Source of the DNA: Pseudomonadaceae bacterium
Lineage (GTDB): Bacteria > Pseudomonadota > Gammaproteobacteria > Pseudomonadales > Pseudomonadaceae
Length of the DNA: 64,000 nucleotides
Direction of reading: 5' to 3'
Assembly (NCBI GenBank): GCA_019745275.1
Contig: JAIETJ010000012.1
Location: forward strand, 1-64,000
The notes under the pieces: model-generated
The model's input: only the letters and a program-made list of their open reading frames with translations
Told to the model about the DNA's origin: nothing
Database searches by the model: none
Made by a program: the position numbers and the translations under genes
Shown: piece by piece, positions 8,323-15,854 of the stretch
Layout: every line of letters begins with the position of its first letter
Position numbering within the stretch: position 1 is the stretch's first letter

Positions 8323-9465
8323 TCAGTACAAGCTATGGGTGTTTTGTTCGATCTGTGCGGTGGTGACCTTGCCCCACATCTTCACGTAGCCCCACAGGGT
8401 GTAGCAGAGGATCAGTGGGATAAAGATGCCGGCCACGATCAGCATGATGCCCAGGGTTTTCTGGCTGGAGACGGCGTCCCAAATGGTCAGGCTGGAAGCT
8501 GCATCGATGCTGGACGGCATGATGAACGGAAACAAGGCAAAACCTGCGGTACACAGGGTGCCGATAATCGCCAGGCTGGAGCCGAGAAACGCCAGCCCGG
8601 CCCGTTGGCCCGAGGCGGCAGCCAGTGCCAGCAGAGCGCCGAGGATGCCGCTCAGCGGCGCCAGTTGGCTCAGTGGGTAGCGGGTGTAATTGGCCAGCCA
8701 GCCGGGGTTGCTCTGGGTCACGGTCTTGGCCAGCGGGTTAAGGGCGGCACTGGCCTCGAAGCTGGAGCTGATCACCCAACCCTGGATATTGCCCAGCCAT
8801 AGCCACAGGCCGGCGCCGCTAAAGCAGAGCAGAAACACCAGGGCAAACAGCTGCGCGGCGCGGCGACTGCGGCGCGCCACGTCGCCATCGGTGCGCATCA
8901 TTAGCCAGGTGCCGCCGTGCAGCAGCAGCATACTCAGGCTGACCAGCCCGGCCAGCAGGCCGAAAGGGCTGAGCAGTTGCCAGAAGTTACCCTGATAGCT
9001 GCTGCGCAGGGTGTTATCCAACTCAAACGGCACGCCCAGCAACAGGTTGCCGAAGGCCACACCGAACACCGGTGCCGGCACAAAACCGCCGACAAACAGC
9101 GCCCAGTCCCAGGCCAAACGCCAGCGCGGGTCGGCCACCTTGCTGCGGTAGTCAAAACCCACCGGGCGGGTGAACAGGGCAAACAGCACCAGCAGCATGG
9201 CCCAGTAGAACCCCGAGAAGGCCGTGGCATACACCAGCGGCCAGGCGGCAAACAGCCCGGCGCCGGCGGTGACCAGCCAGACCTGATTACCCTCCCAGTG
9301 CGGCGCTATGGTGTTGATAACCACCCGCCGTTCGCTGTCGGTCTTGCCGACAAAGGGCATCAGTGCGGCGGCGCCCAGATCAAAACCATCGGTCAGGGCA
9401 AAGCCAATCAACAAGACGCCGACCAGCACCCACCAAATCAGCTTGAGGCTTTCGTAATCCAACAT
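8323..9465 (-). CDS. cydB: Cytochrome bd-I ubiquinol oxidase subunit II
   Basis: CydB is the second core subunit of the quinol-oxidising bd oxidase in the inner membrane, with CydA. This protein has about 380 residues and starts MLDYESLKLIWW, close to the E. coli CydB start, followed by GFALTDGFDLG and the family's nine hydrophobic helices. GAGGAG lies six bases before the ATG at 9465; the track's ATG at 9471 overlaps that ribosome-binding site. It is 10 bp downstream of cydA. It ends KMWGKV...HSLY. Confidence 0.97.
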   Translation of the reverse strand: MLDYESLKLIWWVLVGVLLIGFALTDGFDLGAAALMPFVGKTDSERRVVINTIAPHWEGNQVWLVTAGAGLFAAWPLVYATAFSGFYWAMLLVLFALFTRPVGFDYRSKVADPRWRLAWDWALFVGGFVPAPVFGVAFGNLLLGVPFELDNTLRSSYQGNFWQLLSPFGLLAGLVSLSMLLLHGGTWLMMRTDGDVARRSRRAAQLFALVFLLCFSGAGLWLWLGNIQGWVISSSFEASAALNPLAKTVTQSNPGWLANYTRYPLSQLAPLSGILGALLALAAASGQRAGLAFLGSSLAIIGTLCTAGFALFPFIMPSSIDAASSLTIWDAVSSQKTLGIMLIVAGIFIPLILCYTLWGYVKMWGKVTTAQIEQNTHSLY

Positions 9466-9475
9466 GGTCATCTCC

Positions 9476-11032
9476 TCAGGCGGCGATTTTTTCGAAATGA
9501 TAACGACCGGTGTGCAGGCTGCTAGGGCCGAGACGGGCGAACTTGATCATCAGATACATCTCGATCACCAGCAGCACGCTGTAGAAGGCCAGCAAGGCCA
9601 GCAGTGAACCCCAGACGTCGCCGACGCTGATACTCGATGCGGACAGATGCACCGGCAGCACTTCGGCAATCGACCAAGGCTGGCGACCGTGCTCGGCCAC
9701 TATCCAGCCGGTTTGCGCGGCAATCCAGGGCAGCGGCAGGCTAACTAGCGCCCACTTGAGCAGCCAGCGTTTCTGCTCTTCGTTTTTACGCGCTGAGGCC
9801 CAGAAAGCGCAGATAAACAAGCCGAGCATCAGGAAACCCGAGGCCACCATCAGGCGGAAGCTCCAGAACACCGTTGCGACATTGGGGATGGTGTCTAGCG
9901 CGGCTTGCTTGATGTGCGCTTCAGTGGAATCGACCACCGCAGGGTTGTATTTTTTCAGCAGCAGGCCGTAGCCGAGGTCTTGCTTGTGCTGGTTGAAGGC
10001 GGCGATGTTCTCGGCGGTTTTCTCGCCGTTACGCAGTTTTTCCAGCAAGGCATAAGCCACGATGCCGTTGCGGATACGCACTTCGTGCTGCTTGATCAGA
10101 TCTTTGATGCCGGTAACTTGGGTGTCCAGCGAGCGGGTGGCGATGATGCCCATTACATAGGGGATTTTCACCGCGTAATCGGTGCGTTGTTCGGCTTGGT
10201 TGGGCAAACCGAACAGGGTGAAGGCAGCCGGGGCCGGCTCGGTTTCCCATTCCGCCTCGATGGCGGCCAGCTTGGTTTTTTGCACGTCGCCGATCTCATA
10301 GCCGGATTCATCGCCGAGGATGATTACCGACAGAATCGAGGCCATGCCGAACGCCGAAGCGATAGCAAACGAGCGGCGGGCAAAGCCCAGGTCGCGGCCT
10401 TTGAGTAGGTACCAACTGGAAATCGCCAGCACAAAAATGGCGCCAGTAACGTACCCGGCGGCCACGGTATGCACGAACTTGACCTGAGCCACTGGGTTGA
10501 ACAACAAGGCACTGAAACTGGTCAACTCCATGCGCATGGTTTCAAAATTAAACTCAGCGCCCACCGGATTTTGCATCCAGCCATTAGCGATCAGAATCCA
10601 CAGCGCCGACATATTCGAGCCAATCGCCACCAGCCAAGTAACGGCTAAGTGTTGTACCTTGCTCAGACGCTCCCAGCCGAAGAAGAACAGGCCAATAAAG
10701 GTTGATTCCAAGAAGAACGCCATCATCCCTTCGATGGCCAGCGGTGCACCGAAAATGTCGCCGACATAGTGGCTGTAGTAGGCCCAGTTGGTGCCGAACT
10801 GGAACTCCATGGTCAGCCCGGTGGTTACGCCCAAGGCAAAGTTGATGCCGAACAACTTGCCCCAGAACTTGACCATATCCTGGTAGACCTGTTTGCCGGT
10901 GATCACATACACCGACTCCATGATCGCCAGAATAAACGCAAGGCCCAGAGTCAGCGGCACGAACAAGAAGTGGTACATGGCCGTCATGGCAAACTGCAGA
11001 CGGGATAGGTCGACGACGGTTTCCGAGATCAT
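9476..11032 (-). CDS. cydA: Cytochrome bd-I ubiquinol oxidase subunit I
   Basis: CydA carries haems b558, b595 and d and the quinol site, and reduces O2 to water with high affinity without pumping protons. This protein has 518 residues, with [22 protein letters not shown] at the N-terminus (including a haem His) and [21 protein letters not shown]. The Q-loop of roughly residues 255-390 is of the long type seen in E. coli CydA, unlike the short loop of the Pseudomonas cyanide-insensitive CioA. Together with cydX and ybgE this marks a true bd-I operon. It overlaps cydP by 4 bp. Confidence 0.98.
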   Translation of the reverse strand: MISETVVDLSRLQFAMTAMYHFLFVPLTLGLAFILAIMESVYVITGKQVYQDMVKFWGKLFGINFALGVTTGLTMEFQFGTNWAYYSHYVGDIFGAPLAIEGMMAFFLESTFIGLFFFGWERLSKVQHLAVTWLVAIGSNMSALWILIANGWMQNPVGAEFNFETMRMELTSFSALLFNPVAQVKFVHTVAAGYVTGAIFVLAISSWYLLKGRDLGFARRSFAIASAFGMASILSVIILGDESGYEIGDVQKTKLAAIEAEWETEPAPAAFTLFGLPNQAEQRTDYAVKIPYVMGIIATRSLDTQVTGIKDLIKQHEVRIRNGIVAYALLEKLRNGEKTAENIAAFNQHKQDLGYGLLLKKYNPAVVDSTEAHIKQAALDTIPNVATVFWSFRLMVASGFLMLGLFICAFWASARKNEEQKRWLLKWALVSLPLPWIAAQTGWIVAEHGRQPWSIAEVLPVHLSASSISVGDVWGSLLALLAFYSVLLVIEMYLMIKFARLGPSSLHTGRYHFEKIAA

Positions 11033-11253
11033 CTCGGGGTCTCCTCAAGGGCAGGCAAAGGCGGGGCAGGCGGTGTGGCAAGCAGATGGGCGGTGACCTG
11101 AGCGGTGCCTTCGAGCGGCACTGTCGGGGCGTTGAACCAGATGGCTTTGATGGCCAGCAGCAGCGTCAGCTTGATCAGCAAAATCACCGCCAGTTCGCGC
11201 ACCAGCGGAATGCGCCAAGGGGAAGCGGGGCGGTGTTGCTTAACAACAGCCAT
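11029..11253 (-). CDS. cydP: CydP-like small membrane protein
   Basis: This is a 74-residue protein with one transmembrane helix (about residues 18-41) preceded by a basic segment [14 protein letters not shown], matching the putative cytochrome oxidase small subunit CydP. It is the first gene of the cyd operon, and its end overlaps the cydA start (ATGA). The C-terminal half is Pro/Ala-rich and probably periplasmic. Whether it is a stoichiometric subunit is not known. AGGAA lies upstream of the ATG at 11253. Confidence 0.78.
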   Translation of the reverse strand: MAVVKQHRPASPWRIPLVRELAVILLIKLTLLLAIKAIWFNAPTVPLEGTAQVTAHLLATPPAPPLPALEETPR

Positions 11254-11296
11254 GGTCGTTCAGTTCCTATGGGTTTACGCCTTGATATAAGGCAAT

Positions 11297-11350
11297 AAAA
11301 AAAGCCGTTTGGGCAGTGACCCGATGTCGCACGGGTACTGCTCAAACGGC
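11297..11350 (-). terminator. Terminator of the metal-dependent hydrolase gene, ahead of the cyd operon
   Basis: On the minus strand a long hairpin (GGCCGTTTGAGCAGT... pairing with ...ACTGCCCAAACGGC, plus an inner CCCG/CGGG stem) is followed by seven T residues. It insulates the cyd operon from the upstream gene, leaving about 45 bp for the cyd promoter before cydP. Confidence 0.85.
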
Positions 11351-11382
11351 CGGGATGGCGCGCGGTGGATTTTTCGGGTGTT

Positions 11383-12222
11383 TTATCCGTCGAAACCCAG
11401 GCGAGTACGCCAGCGGTTTTCCAAGGTTCGGGTGTCTTGTTGGGAGGGGTGAAAGCCGGGTTTGTAAAATTCGAAATACGGTCGGATTAGCCCGGTAAGG
11501 TAGCCATTGCGCAGGCCAAACAGGGTCTTGAGGCCGTATTTCCAGCTGCGCCAGTTGAACAGTTGACGGTCTTTAAACAGCAGGTCCAACTGGAACCAGG
11601 CGATGGTGCCAATAAAGGCAATCGAGATCAGCAACATGGTGCTGGTGCGCATCAAGTAGCCGCCGCCGACCGCCTGGTAGGCGTCATAGGCCACCGACTT
11701 GTGTTCGTTTTCTTCGATGGCGTGCCAGAGCCAGAGCTTGTACATGCGTGGGTCGGTCATCTGCATATTGATGTCTTCGCGCAGCAACAGTTGCTCGGCC
11801 ATGGTCGCGGTGAAGTGCTCAAAACAGCAGGTAGCTGCCAGCCGCCACTTCTTGCTGCTGACCTTGGTGAGCAGCTCCAGCGCCACCTTGACGCGCATAT
11901 CGAGTACATCTAGGTCGATACCGTGGGCCTGGGCGTAATCGTTGTAGGTCTGGTGCTCTTTGGAGTGCATGGCTTCTTGGCCGATAAAAGCACTGATGTC
12001 TTTTTGCAACTGTGGATCTTCGATCTGTTTACGCACGGCGCGCACGCTGTCGACAAAGAACTTCTCGCCATGGGGGAACAGTGACGAAAGGTTGTTCATA
12101 AAATGGGTCATAAAGGGGTCGCCACTCCACCAGTACTTGGCCGTATCGGTGAAACTAAAATCCATTCGGCGCACCGGAAATGCTGCTTTTAACAACGGTG
12201 CGGTAGTAGCCGTGCTCGACAT
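11383..12222 (-). CDS. Putative metal-dependent hydrolase (PF10118-like)
   Basis: This 279-residue protein resembles the Metal_hydrol family (PF10118). Candidate metal ligands are spread over helices: HGEKFFVDSVR, FIGQEAMHSKEH, CFEHFTA and HAIEENEHKSVAYD, an ExxH-rich pattern like that of ferritin-like or di-iron proteins. One hydrophobic segment lies near residue 200. Its reaction is unknown. The ATG at 12222 is used because AAGGA lies just upstream; the track start at 12279 adds 19 residues without a good site. It is monocistronic, with its own terminator. Confidence 0.82.
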   Translation of the reverse strand: MSSTATTAPLLKAAFPVRRMDFSFTDTAKYWWSGDPFMTHFMNNLSSLFPHGEKFFVDSVRAVRKQIEDPQLQKDISAFIGQEAMHSKEHQTYNDYAQAHGIDLDVLDMRVKVALELLTKVSSKKWRLAATCCFEHFTATMAEQLLLREDINMQMTDPRMYKLWLWHAIEENEHKSVAYDAYQAVGGGYLMRTSTMLLISIAFIGTIAWFQLDLLFKDRQLFNWRSWKYGLKTLFGLRNGYLTGLIRPYFEFYKPGFHPSQQDTRTLENRWRTRLGFDG

Positions 12223-12456
12223 GGCGAAATCCTTATAGGTGGGGCAACTGTGCTGCGCCTCGATTATTTTGGCTGCCAAGGTGCTTTAGCAACTACTGCA
12301 GGAGCCATCACTATTGGATTTTATTCCGCGTATTACGAGGTCATATACGGCCATTTTGGCGCGTGGACGGCCAACTTTAGGTGGGCAAGTTGAGGGCTAA
12401 GAAAAAGGTGGGGCTCGGCTGCTTGCTCGGTAAAGTGGGCCTAGCAGCCAGCAACC

Positions 12457-12481
12457 ACGGGCCTGCGTTGCGCAGGCCCGT
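12457..12481 (-). terminator. Hairpin downstream of anr
   Basis: An 11-bp perfect stem ACGGGCCTGCG/CGCAGGCCCGT with a 3-nt loop lies 9 bp after the anr stop. No U-tract follows, so it may be an imperfect terminator or an mRNA-stabilising hairpin. The rest of the 12223-12489 gap shows nothing I can name. Confidence 0.55.
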
Positions 12482-12489
12482 TAGTAGGA

Positions 12490-13224
12490 TCAGATTTCGG
12501 CGTTGCCACCGGCCAGTGCGCAGAGTTCGATTGGGTTGGTGATATCCACTTCTTTGCCTTCAGCGGCCAATAAGCCATTTTGCTGGAAACGGGTGAATAC
12601 CCGTGACACGGTTTCTACCGCCAAACCTAGGTAGTTGCCAATTTCGTTACGCGACATGGCCAGGCGAAACTGATGGGCAGAAAACCCCCGAGCGCGAAAA
12701 CGGGCCGACAAATTAACTAAAAAGGTGGCAATGCGCTCGTCGGCAGTTTTCTTTGACAGCAGCAGCATCATTTGCTGATCGTCACGAATCTCGCGGCTCA
12801 TGATGCGCATCAGTTGGCGGCGCAGTTGCGGCAGTTGCAATGCCAGTTCGTCTAAGCGCTCGAAGGGGATTTCACACACCGAGGTGGTTTCTAGGGCTTG
12901 CGCCGAAACTGGATAGCTTTCGCTGTCCATCCCGGACATGCCGACCAGTTCGCTGGGCAGGTGAAAACCGGTGATTTGCTCCTCGCCAGCATCGGTCACA
13001 CTAAAGGTTTTCAGTGCGCCGGAACGTACCGCGTACACCGAGTTGAAGGTGTCGCCTTGGCGGAACAAAAAATCACCTTTCTTGAGTGGGCGACCACGCT
13101 TGACGATCTCGTCCAGTGAGTCCATGTCTTCTGAATTCATCGCCAAGGGCAGGCACAACGAGGCAAGGCTGCAGTCTTTGCAATGAGCCTGGGGTAGAGC
13201 GCGAGCCTTGATGATCTCTGACAT
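12490..13224 (-). CDS. anr: Anr, FNR-type oxygen-sensing regulator
   Basis: This 244-residue CRP/FNR-family activator responds to low oxygen through a 4Fe-4S cluster. The cluster ligands are visible as Cys15, Cys18, Cys24 ([10 protein letters not shown]) and Cys117 (SVCEIP). A cyclic-nucleotide-like beta-roll and dimer helix precede the C-terminal helix-turn-helix, with VETVSR as the recognition helix reading TTGAT half-sites. The start at 13224 (AAGGA upstream) replaces the track's longer ORF. It lies just downstream of hemN, as in P. aeruginosa. Likely targets in this window are hemN and ccoNOQP-2, whose promoters carry matching boxes. Confidence 0.97.
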   Translation of the reverse strand: MSEIIKARALPQAHCKDCSLASLCLPLAMNSEDMDSLDEIVKRGRPLKKGDFLFRQGDTFNSVYAVRSGALKTFSVTDAGEEQITGFHLPSELVGMSGMDSESYPVSAQALETTSVCEIPFERLDELALQLPQLRRQLMRIMSREIRDDQQMMLLLSKKTADERIATFLVNLSARFRARGFSAHQFRLAMSRNEIGNYLGLAVETVSRVFTRFQQNGLLAAEGKEVDITNPIELCALAGGNAEI

Positions 13225-13367
13225 GGTTACATTCCTTAAGGGCAATACCGTTAAGGGTAACGCAGGTGCTCAAGCGCGGCTAGCTGAGCGTGAGTTGAGC
13301 GGCTGCTCAGGTTTGCCTGTGGTGGCTAGCGAGAGCAGTTGGCGCAGTGTTGCAGTCGCTCTGCGGG

Positions 13368-14750
13368 TTAGCTAACCCGCGACAGTCTCGGGCTGTTGGC
13401 TGCGCTTAAGTAGCTATCAAACAACATGCAAACGGCACGCGCCAGTAAGCGTCCGGCGGGACGGATGGTGATGCTGTGCGGGTTAAGTTCAATCAGGCCA
13501 TCTTTAGCCATTTGCTGCAGTTGCGGCCATATGGCGGCGAAGTAGCCGGCAAAATCGATATTGAATGTGCCTTCGATATGGGTGAAATCTAGGCGGAACT
13601 CACAAATCAATTGCTGAATAACGGCTCGCCGAATACGGTCATCGCCATTGCACTGCAGGCCTTTCCAAGTGGCCAGTTGGTTGTTGTCTAAACTTTGCTG
13701 ATAAAGGGCGATATCAGTGTTGTTTTGGCAGTACAGATCACCTATCTGACTGATTGAGGACGCGCCCAAGCCGATCAAGTCGCAATGCCCGTGGGTGGTG
13801 TAGCCCTGAAAGTTGCGCTGCAAGGTGCCGTCTTCTTGGGCGCTGGCCAGTTCATCGTCGGGCAGGGCAAAGTGGTCCATGCCGATATAGCGGTAACCGG
13901 CGTTGCTCAGTTGTTGAATGCTGTTGTGCAGAATGGCCAGTTTGTCGGCAGGGCTGGGCAGATCGTCCGGGTTGATTCGGCGCTGATGAGCAAAGCGCTC
14001 CGGCAGGTGCGCGTAATTAAATACCGAGAGTCGGTCGGGCTGCAGGGCGATGATGGTCTCTAGGGTTCGGGCGAAACTTTCCGGTGTCTGTTTGGGCAGG
14101 CCGTAGATTAAATCGATGTTGATTGAACGAAATTGCAGGGTGCGTGCCGCGTCAACAATAGCGCGGGTTTGATCGAGGCTTTGTAGGCGATTGACGGCGC
14201 GCTGGACGTCCGGGTCGAGGTCTTGAACGCCTAAACTTACCCGGTTAAAACCCAGCTCGCGGAGCAGCCCCATGGTTGCCCAGTCGGCTTCGCGGGGGTC
14301 GATTTCGATGCTGTAGTCACCGGAGTCATCGTCCAACAAATTAAACGTACTGCGCAGCTTTGCCATCAGCCGACGCAGTTCGGTGTGACTCAAAAAAGTC
14401 GGAGTGCCGCCACCTAAATGCAGTTGTTCAACGCTTTGCTTACGGTCGAGATGGCAGCTGACCAACTCGATTTCTTTTTCTAAACGTTCGAGGTAAGGCA
14501 GCGCCCGGCCACGGTCTTTAGTAATGATTTTGTTGCAGGCGCAGTAGTAGCAAATATTGGCGCAAAAAGGCACGTGCACATACACCGAGAGTGGCCGCTG
14601 GGCTTTGCGGCTTTCGCGCAATGCGTGCAGCAACTCAAATGAGCCAACCCCGTCATGCAGTTGTACGGCGGTTGGATAGGAGGTGTAGCGTGGGCCGGCT
14701 TGATCGTAACGACGGATCAGGTCGGTGTCCCAGAGAGTGGTGTCGAGCAT
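13368..14750 (-). CDS. hemN: Oxygen-independent coproporphyrinogen III oxidase HemN
   Basis: HemN is a radical SAM enzyme that decarboxylates coproporphyrinogen III to protoporphyrinogen IX without O2, supplying haem for the nearby oxidases under low oxygen. It has 460 residues. The cluster motif CANICYYCAC (CX3CX2CXC) is near residue 62, after the YTSYPTA segment, and GGGTPTFLS follows near residue 112. The ATG at 14750 is preferred over the GTG two codons earlier. A near-perfect Anr box sits 82 bp upstream. A separate short gap divides it from anr. Confidence 0.97.
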   Translation of the reverse strand: MLDTTLWDTDLIRRYDQAGPRYTSYPTAVQLHDGVGSFELLHALRESRKAQRPLSVYVHVPFCANICYYCACNKIITKDRGRALPYLERLEKEIELVSCHLDRKQSVEQLHLGGGTPTFLSHTELRRLMAKLRSTFNLLDDDSGDYSIEIDPREADWATMGLLRELGFNRVSLGVQDLDPDVQRAVNRLQSLDQTRAIVDAARTLQFRSINIDLIYGLPKQTPESFARTLETIIALQPDRLSVFNYAHLPERFAHQRRINPDDLPSPADKLAILHNSIQQLSNAGYRYIGMDHFALPDDELASAQEDGTLQRNFQGYTTHGHCDLIGLGASSISQIGDLYCQNNTDIALYQQSLDNNQLATWKGLQCNGDDRIRRAVIQQLICEFRLDFTHIEGTFNIDFAGYFAAIWPQLQQMAKDGLIELNPHSITIRPAGRLLARAVCMLFDSYLSAANSPRLSRVS

Positions 14751-14797
14751 GCGCACGGTCCGTTTTTGTTTGGCGTGAAATCAGCCAACATGGACGG

Positions 14798-14839
14798 AGT
14801 GTAAGCAGCTTGGCCGATGGACAGTTTGACCTGTATCAA
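14798..14839 (-). promoter_or_regulatory. Anr-dependent promoter of hemN
   Basis: On the minus strand TTGATACAGGTCAA (14839-14826) matches the Anr/FNR consensus TTGAT-N4-ATCAA at nine of ten positions. A -10-like TACACT lies at 14803-14798. A start near 14791 would put the box centre at -41.5, the class II activator position, with a leader of about 40 nt. Confidence 0.8.
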
Positions 14840-14844
14840 CCGAA

Positions 14845-15549
14845 CTAGTGATGCATGCTCGGGCTGGCGTGGCCCATCAGCCAGGCTTGGTGTGGGCCGG
14901 GCAGAGTCCATAGACCAAAGACAATGACCAGCAGGCCGCCGGCCATGCGCACCGAGCGTTGCCGCAGCAGTTGGTTCAGACGCTGGGCAGCCAAACCGCT
15001 GGCGATCAAGATCGGCAAAGTACCAAGGCCAAAGGCGAACATCAGTAATGCGCTGTCGATTGCACTGCCTTGGCTGGCCGCCCATAACAGCGTGCTATAC
15101 ACCAAACCGCATGGCAGCCAGCCCCACAGCGCCCCGAGCAATAGGGCGCGCGGCAAACTGGTGACCGGCAGTAAACGGCTGGCCAGCGGTTGAATATGCC
15201 GCCACAGGCCGCGCCCGAGAGCTTCGATGCGTGTTAACCCGCTCCACCAGCCAGCCAGATACAGGCCCATGCAAATCAGCAGCAGGCCGGCGACTATGCG
15301 CAGCAGCATGGCGGCCGGGCTATTGGCCAGCGCCCAGCCACCCAGCCCGAGCAGTAAACCGGCGCAGGTATAACTGAAAATGCGTCCAAGATTGTAGGCC
15401 AGCAGCAACTGCAAACGACGACCCCGTTGCTCTACAGGAATGGCCATGGTTAAAGCGCCCATAAGCCCACCGCACATGCCTAAGCAGTGACCGCCACCGA
15501 GTAAACCGAGCACCACGGCGGAGAACAATAGCGGCAGCAGTTCAAGCAT
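14845..15549 (-). CDS. TauE/SafE-like membrane protein of the cbb3 assembly cluster
   Basis: This is a 234-residue protein with about six transmembrane helices in the DsbD-like/'sulfite exporter TauE/SafE' group commonly found next to ccoS and hemN in pseudomonads. Notable motifs are GHCLGMCGG near residue 20 and GWLPCGLVYS in the middle, which resemble the paired-Cys helices of CcdA/DsbD and copper-handling proteins. A role in copper or thiol supply for the cbb3 oxidase is plausible but not shown. The start overlaps the stop of the truncated tandem copy upstream (ATGCTTGA). The tail is His/Met-rich. Confidence 0.85.
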   Translation of the reverse strand: MLELLPLLFSAVVLGLLGGGHCLGMCGGLMGALTMAIPVEQRGRRLQLLLAYNLGRIFSYTCAGLLLGLGGWALANSPAAMLLRIVAGLLLICMGLYLAGWWSGLTRIEALGRGLWRHIQPLASRLLPVTSLPRALLLGALWGWLPCGLVYSTLLWAASQGSAIDSALLMFAFGLGTLPILIASGLAAQRLNQLLRQRSVRMAGGLLVIVFGLWTLPGPHQAWLMGHASPSMHH

Positions 15550-15652
15550 ATAACGCGTCCTCTAGAGGCCCACCGCACATGCCTAAACAATGGCCGTCAA
15601 CGAGTAAACCGAGGACTACGGCGGAGGGTAATAGCGACAGCAGCTCAAGCAT
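15542..15652 (-). pseudogene. Truncated tandem copy of the TauE/SafE-like gene (36 codons)
   Basis: The first 85 bp of this reading frame (15568-15652) repeat the first 85 bp of the downstream gene (15465-15549) with 12 differences, displaced by 103 bp. The encoded peptide runs MLELLSLLPSAVVLGLL, keeps GHCLGMCGG, then diverges and stops after 36 residues. It overlaps ccoS upstream by 8 bp (ATGCTTGA) and the intact gene downstream by an identical ATGCTTGA, so stop/start coupling is kept at both joints. It could be a dead duplicate serving only to relay ribosomes, or an expressed one-helix peptide. Confidence 0.8.
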
Positions 15653-15854
15653 GGGGCGGGTCCTGCGGTTTGCTGGGCTGTTGGGCTTCTTGTACGCCGG
15701 CGCGGTGACCGGGGTCGTCATCATCAAACAAAATGCTGTGGGCGGGGCCTTCCATGTCGTCGTACTGACCGCTGTCTACGGCCCAAAACAACAGGCGAAT
15801 GGCGAGGGCGACAATCACTATGGCGATCGGGATCATGACATACAGGGCGTCCAT
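15645..15854 (-). CDS. ccoS: cbb3 oxidase assembly protein CcoS
   Basis: CcoS is a small one-helix protein of 69 residues (MDALYVMIPIAIVIVALAI) needed for cofactor insertion into cbb3 oxidase in species where it has been tested. After the helix comes the family's LFWAVDSGQYDDMEGPAHSILFDDD segment. The ORF track lists it only within a 122-residue ORF; the correct ATG at 15854 overlaps the ccoI stop as TGATG. Its own stop overlaps the ATG of the truncated TauE-like copy. It is the last recognised cco assembly gene in the ccoGHIS order. Confidence 0.93.
   Translation of the reverse strand: MDALYVMIPIAIVIVALAIRLLFWAVDSGQYDDMEGPAHSILFDDDDPGHRAGVQEAQQPSKPQDPPHA

Noticed and set aside
8308-9525. 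Plus-strand ORFs antisense to cydB (164 and 202 residues)
   Set aside because: They are shadows of a high-GC coding strand; the minus-strand CydB is unambiguous.
11282-11295. Full Anr box for the cyd operon
   Set aside because: Only one half-site is good and the spacing to cydP is wrong for class II activation, so I list it only as a finding and not as a regulatory feature.
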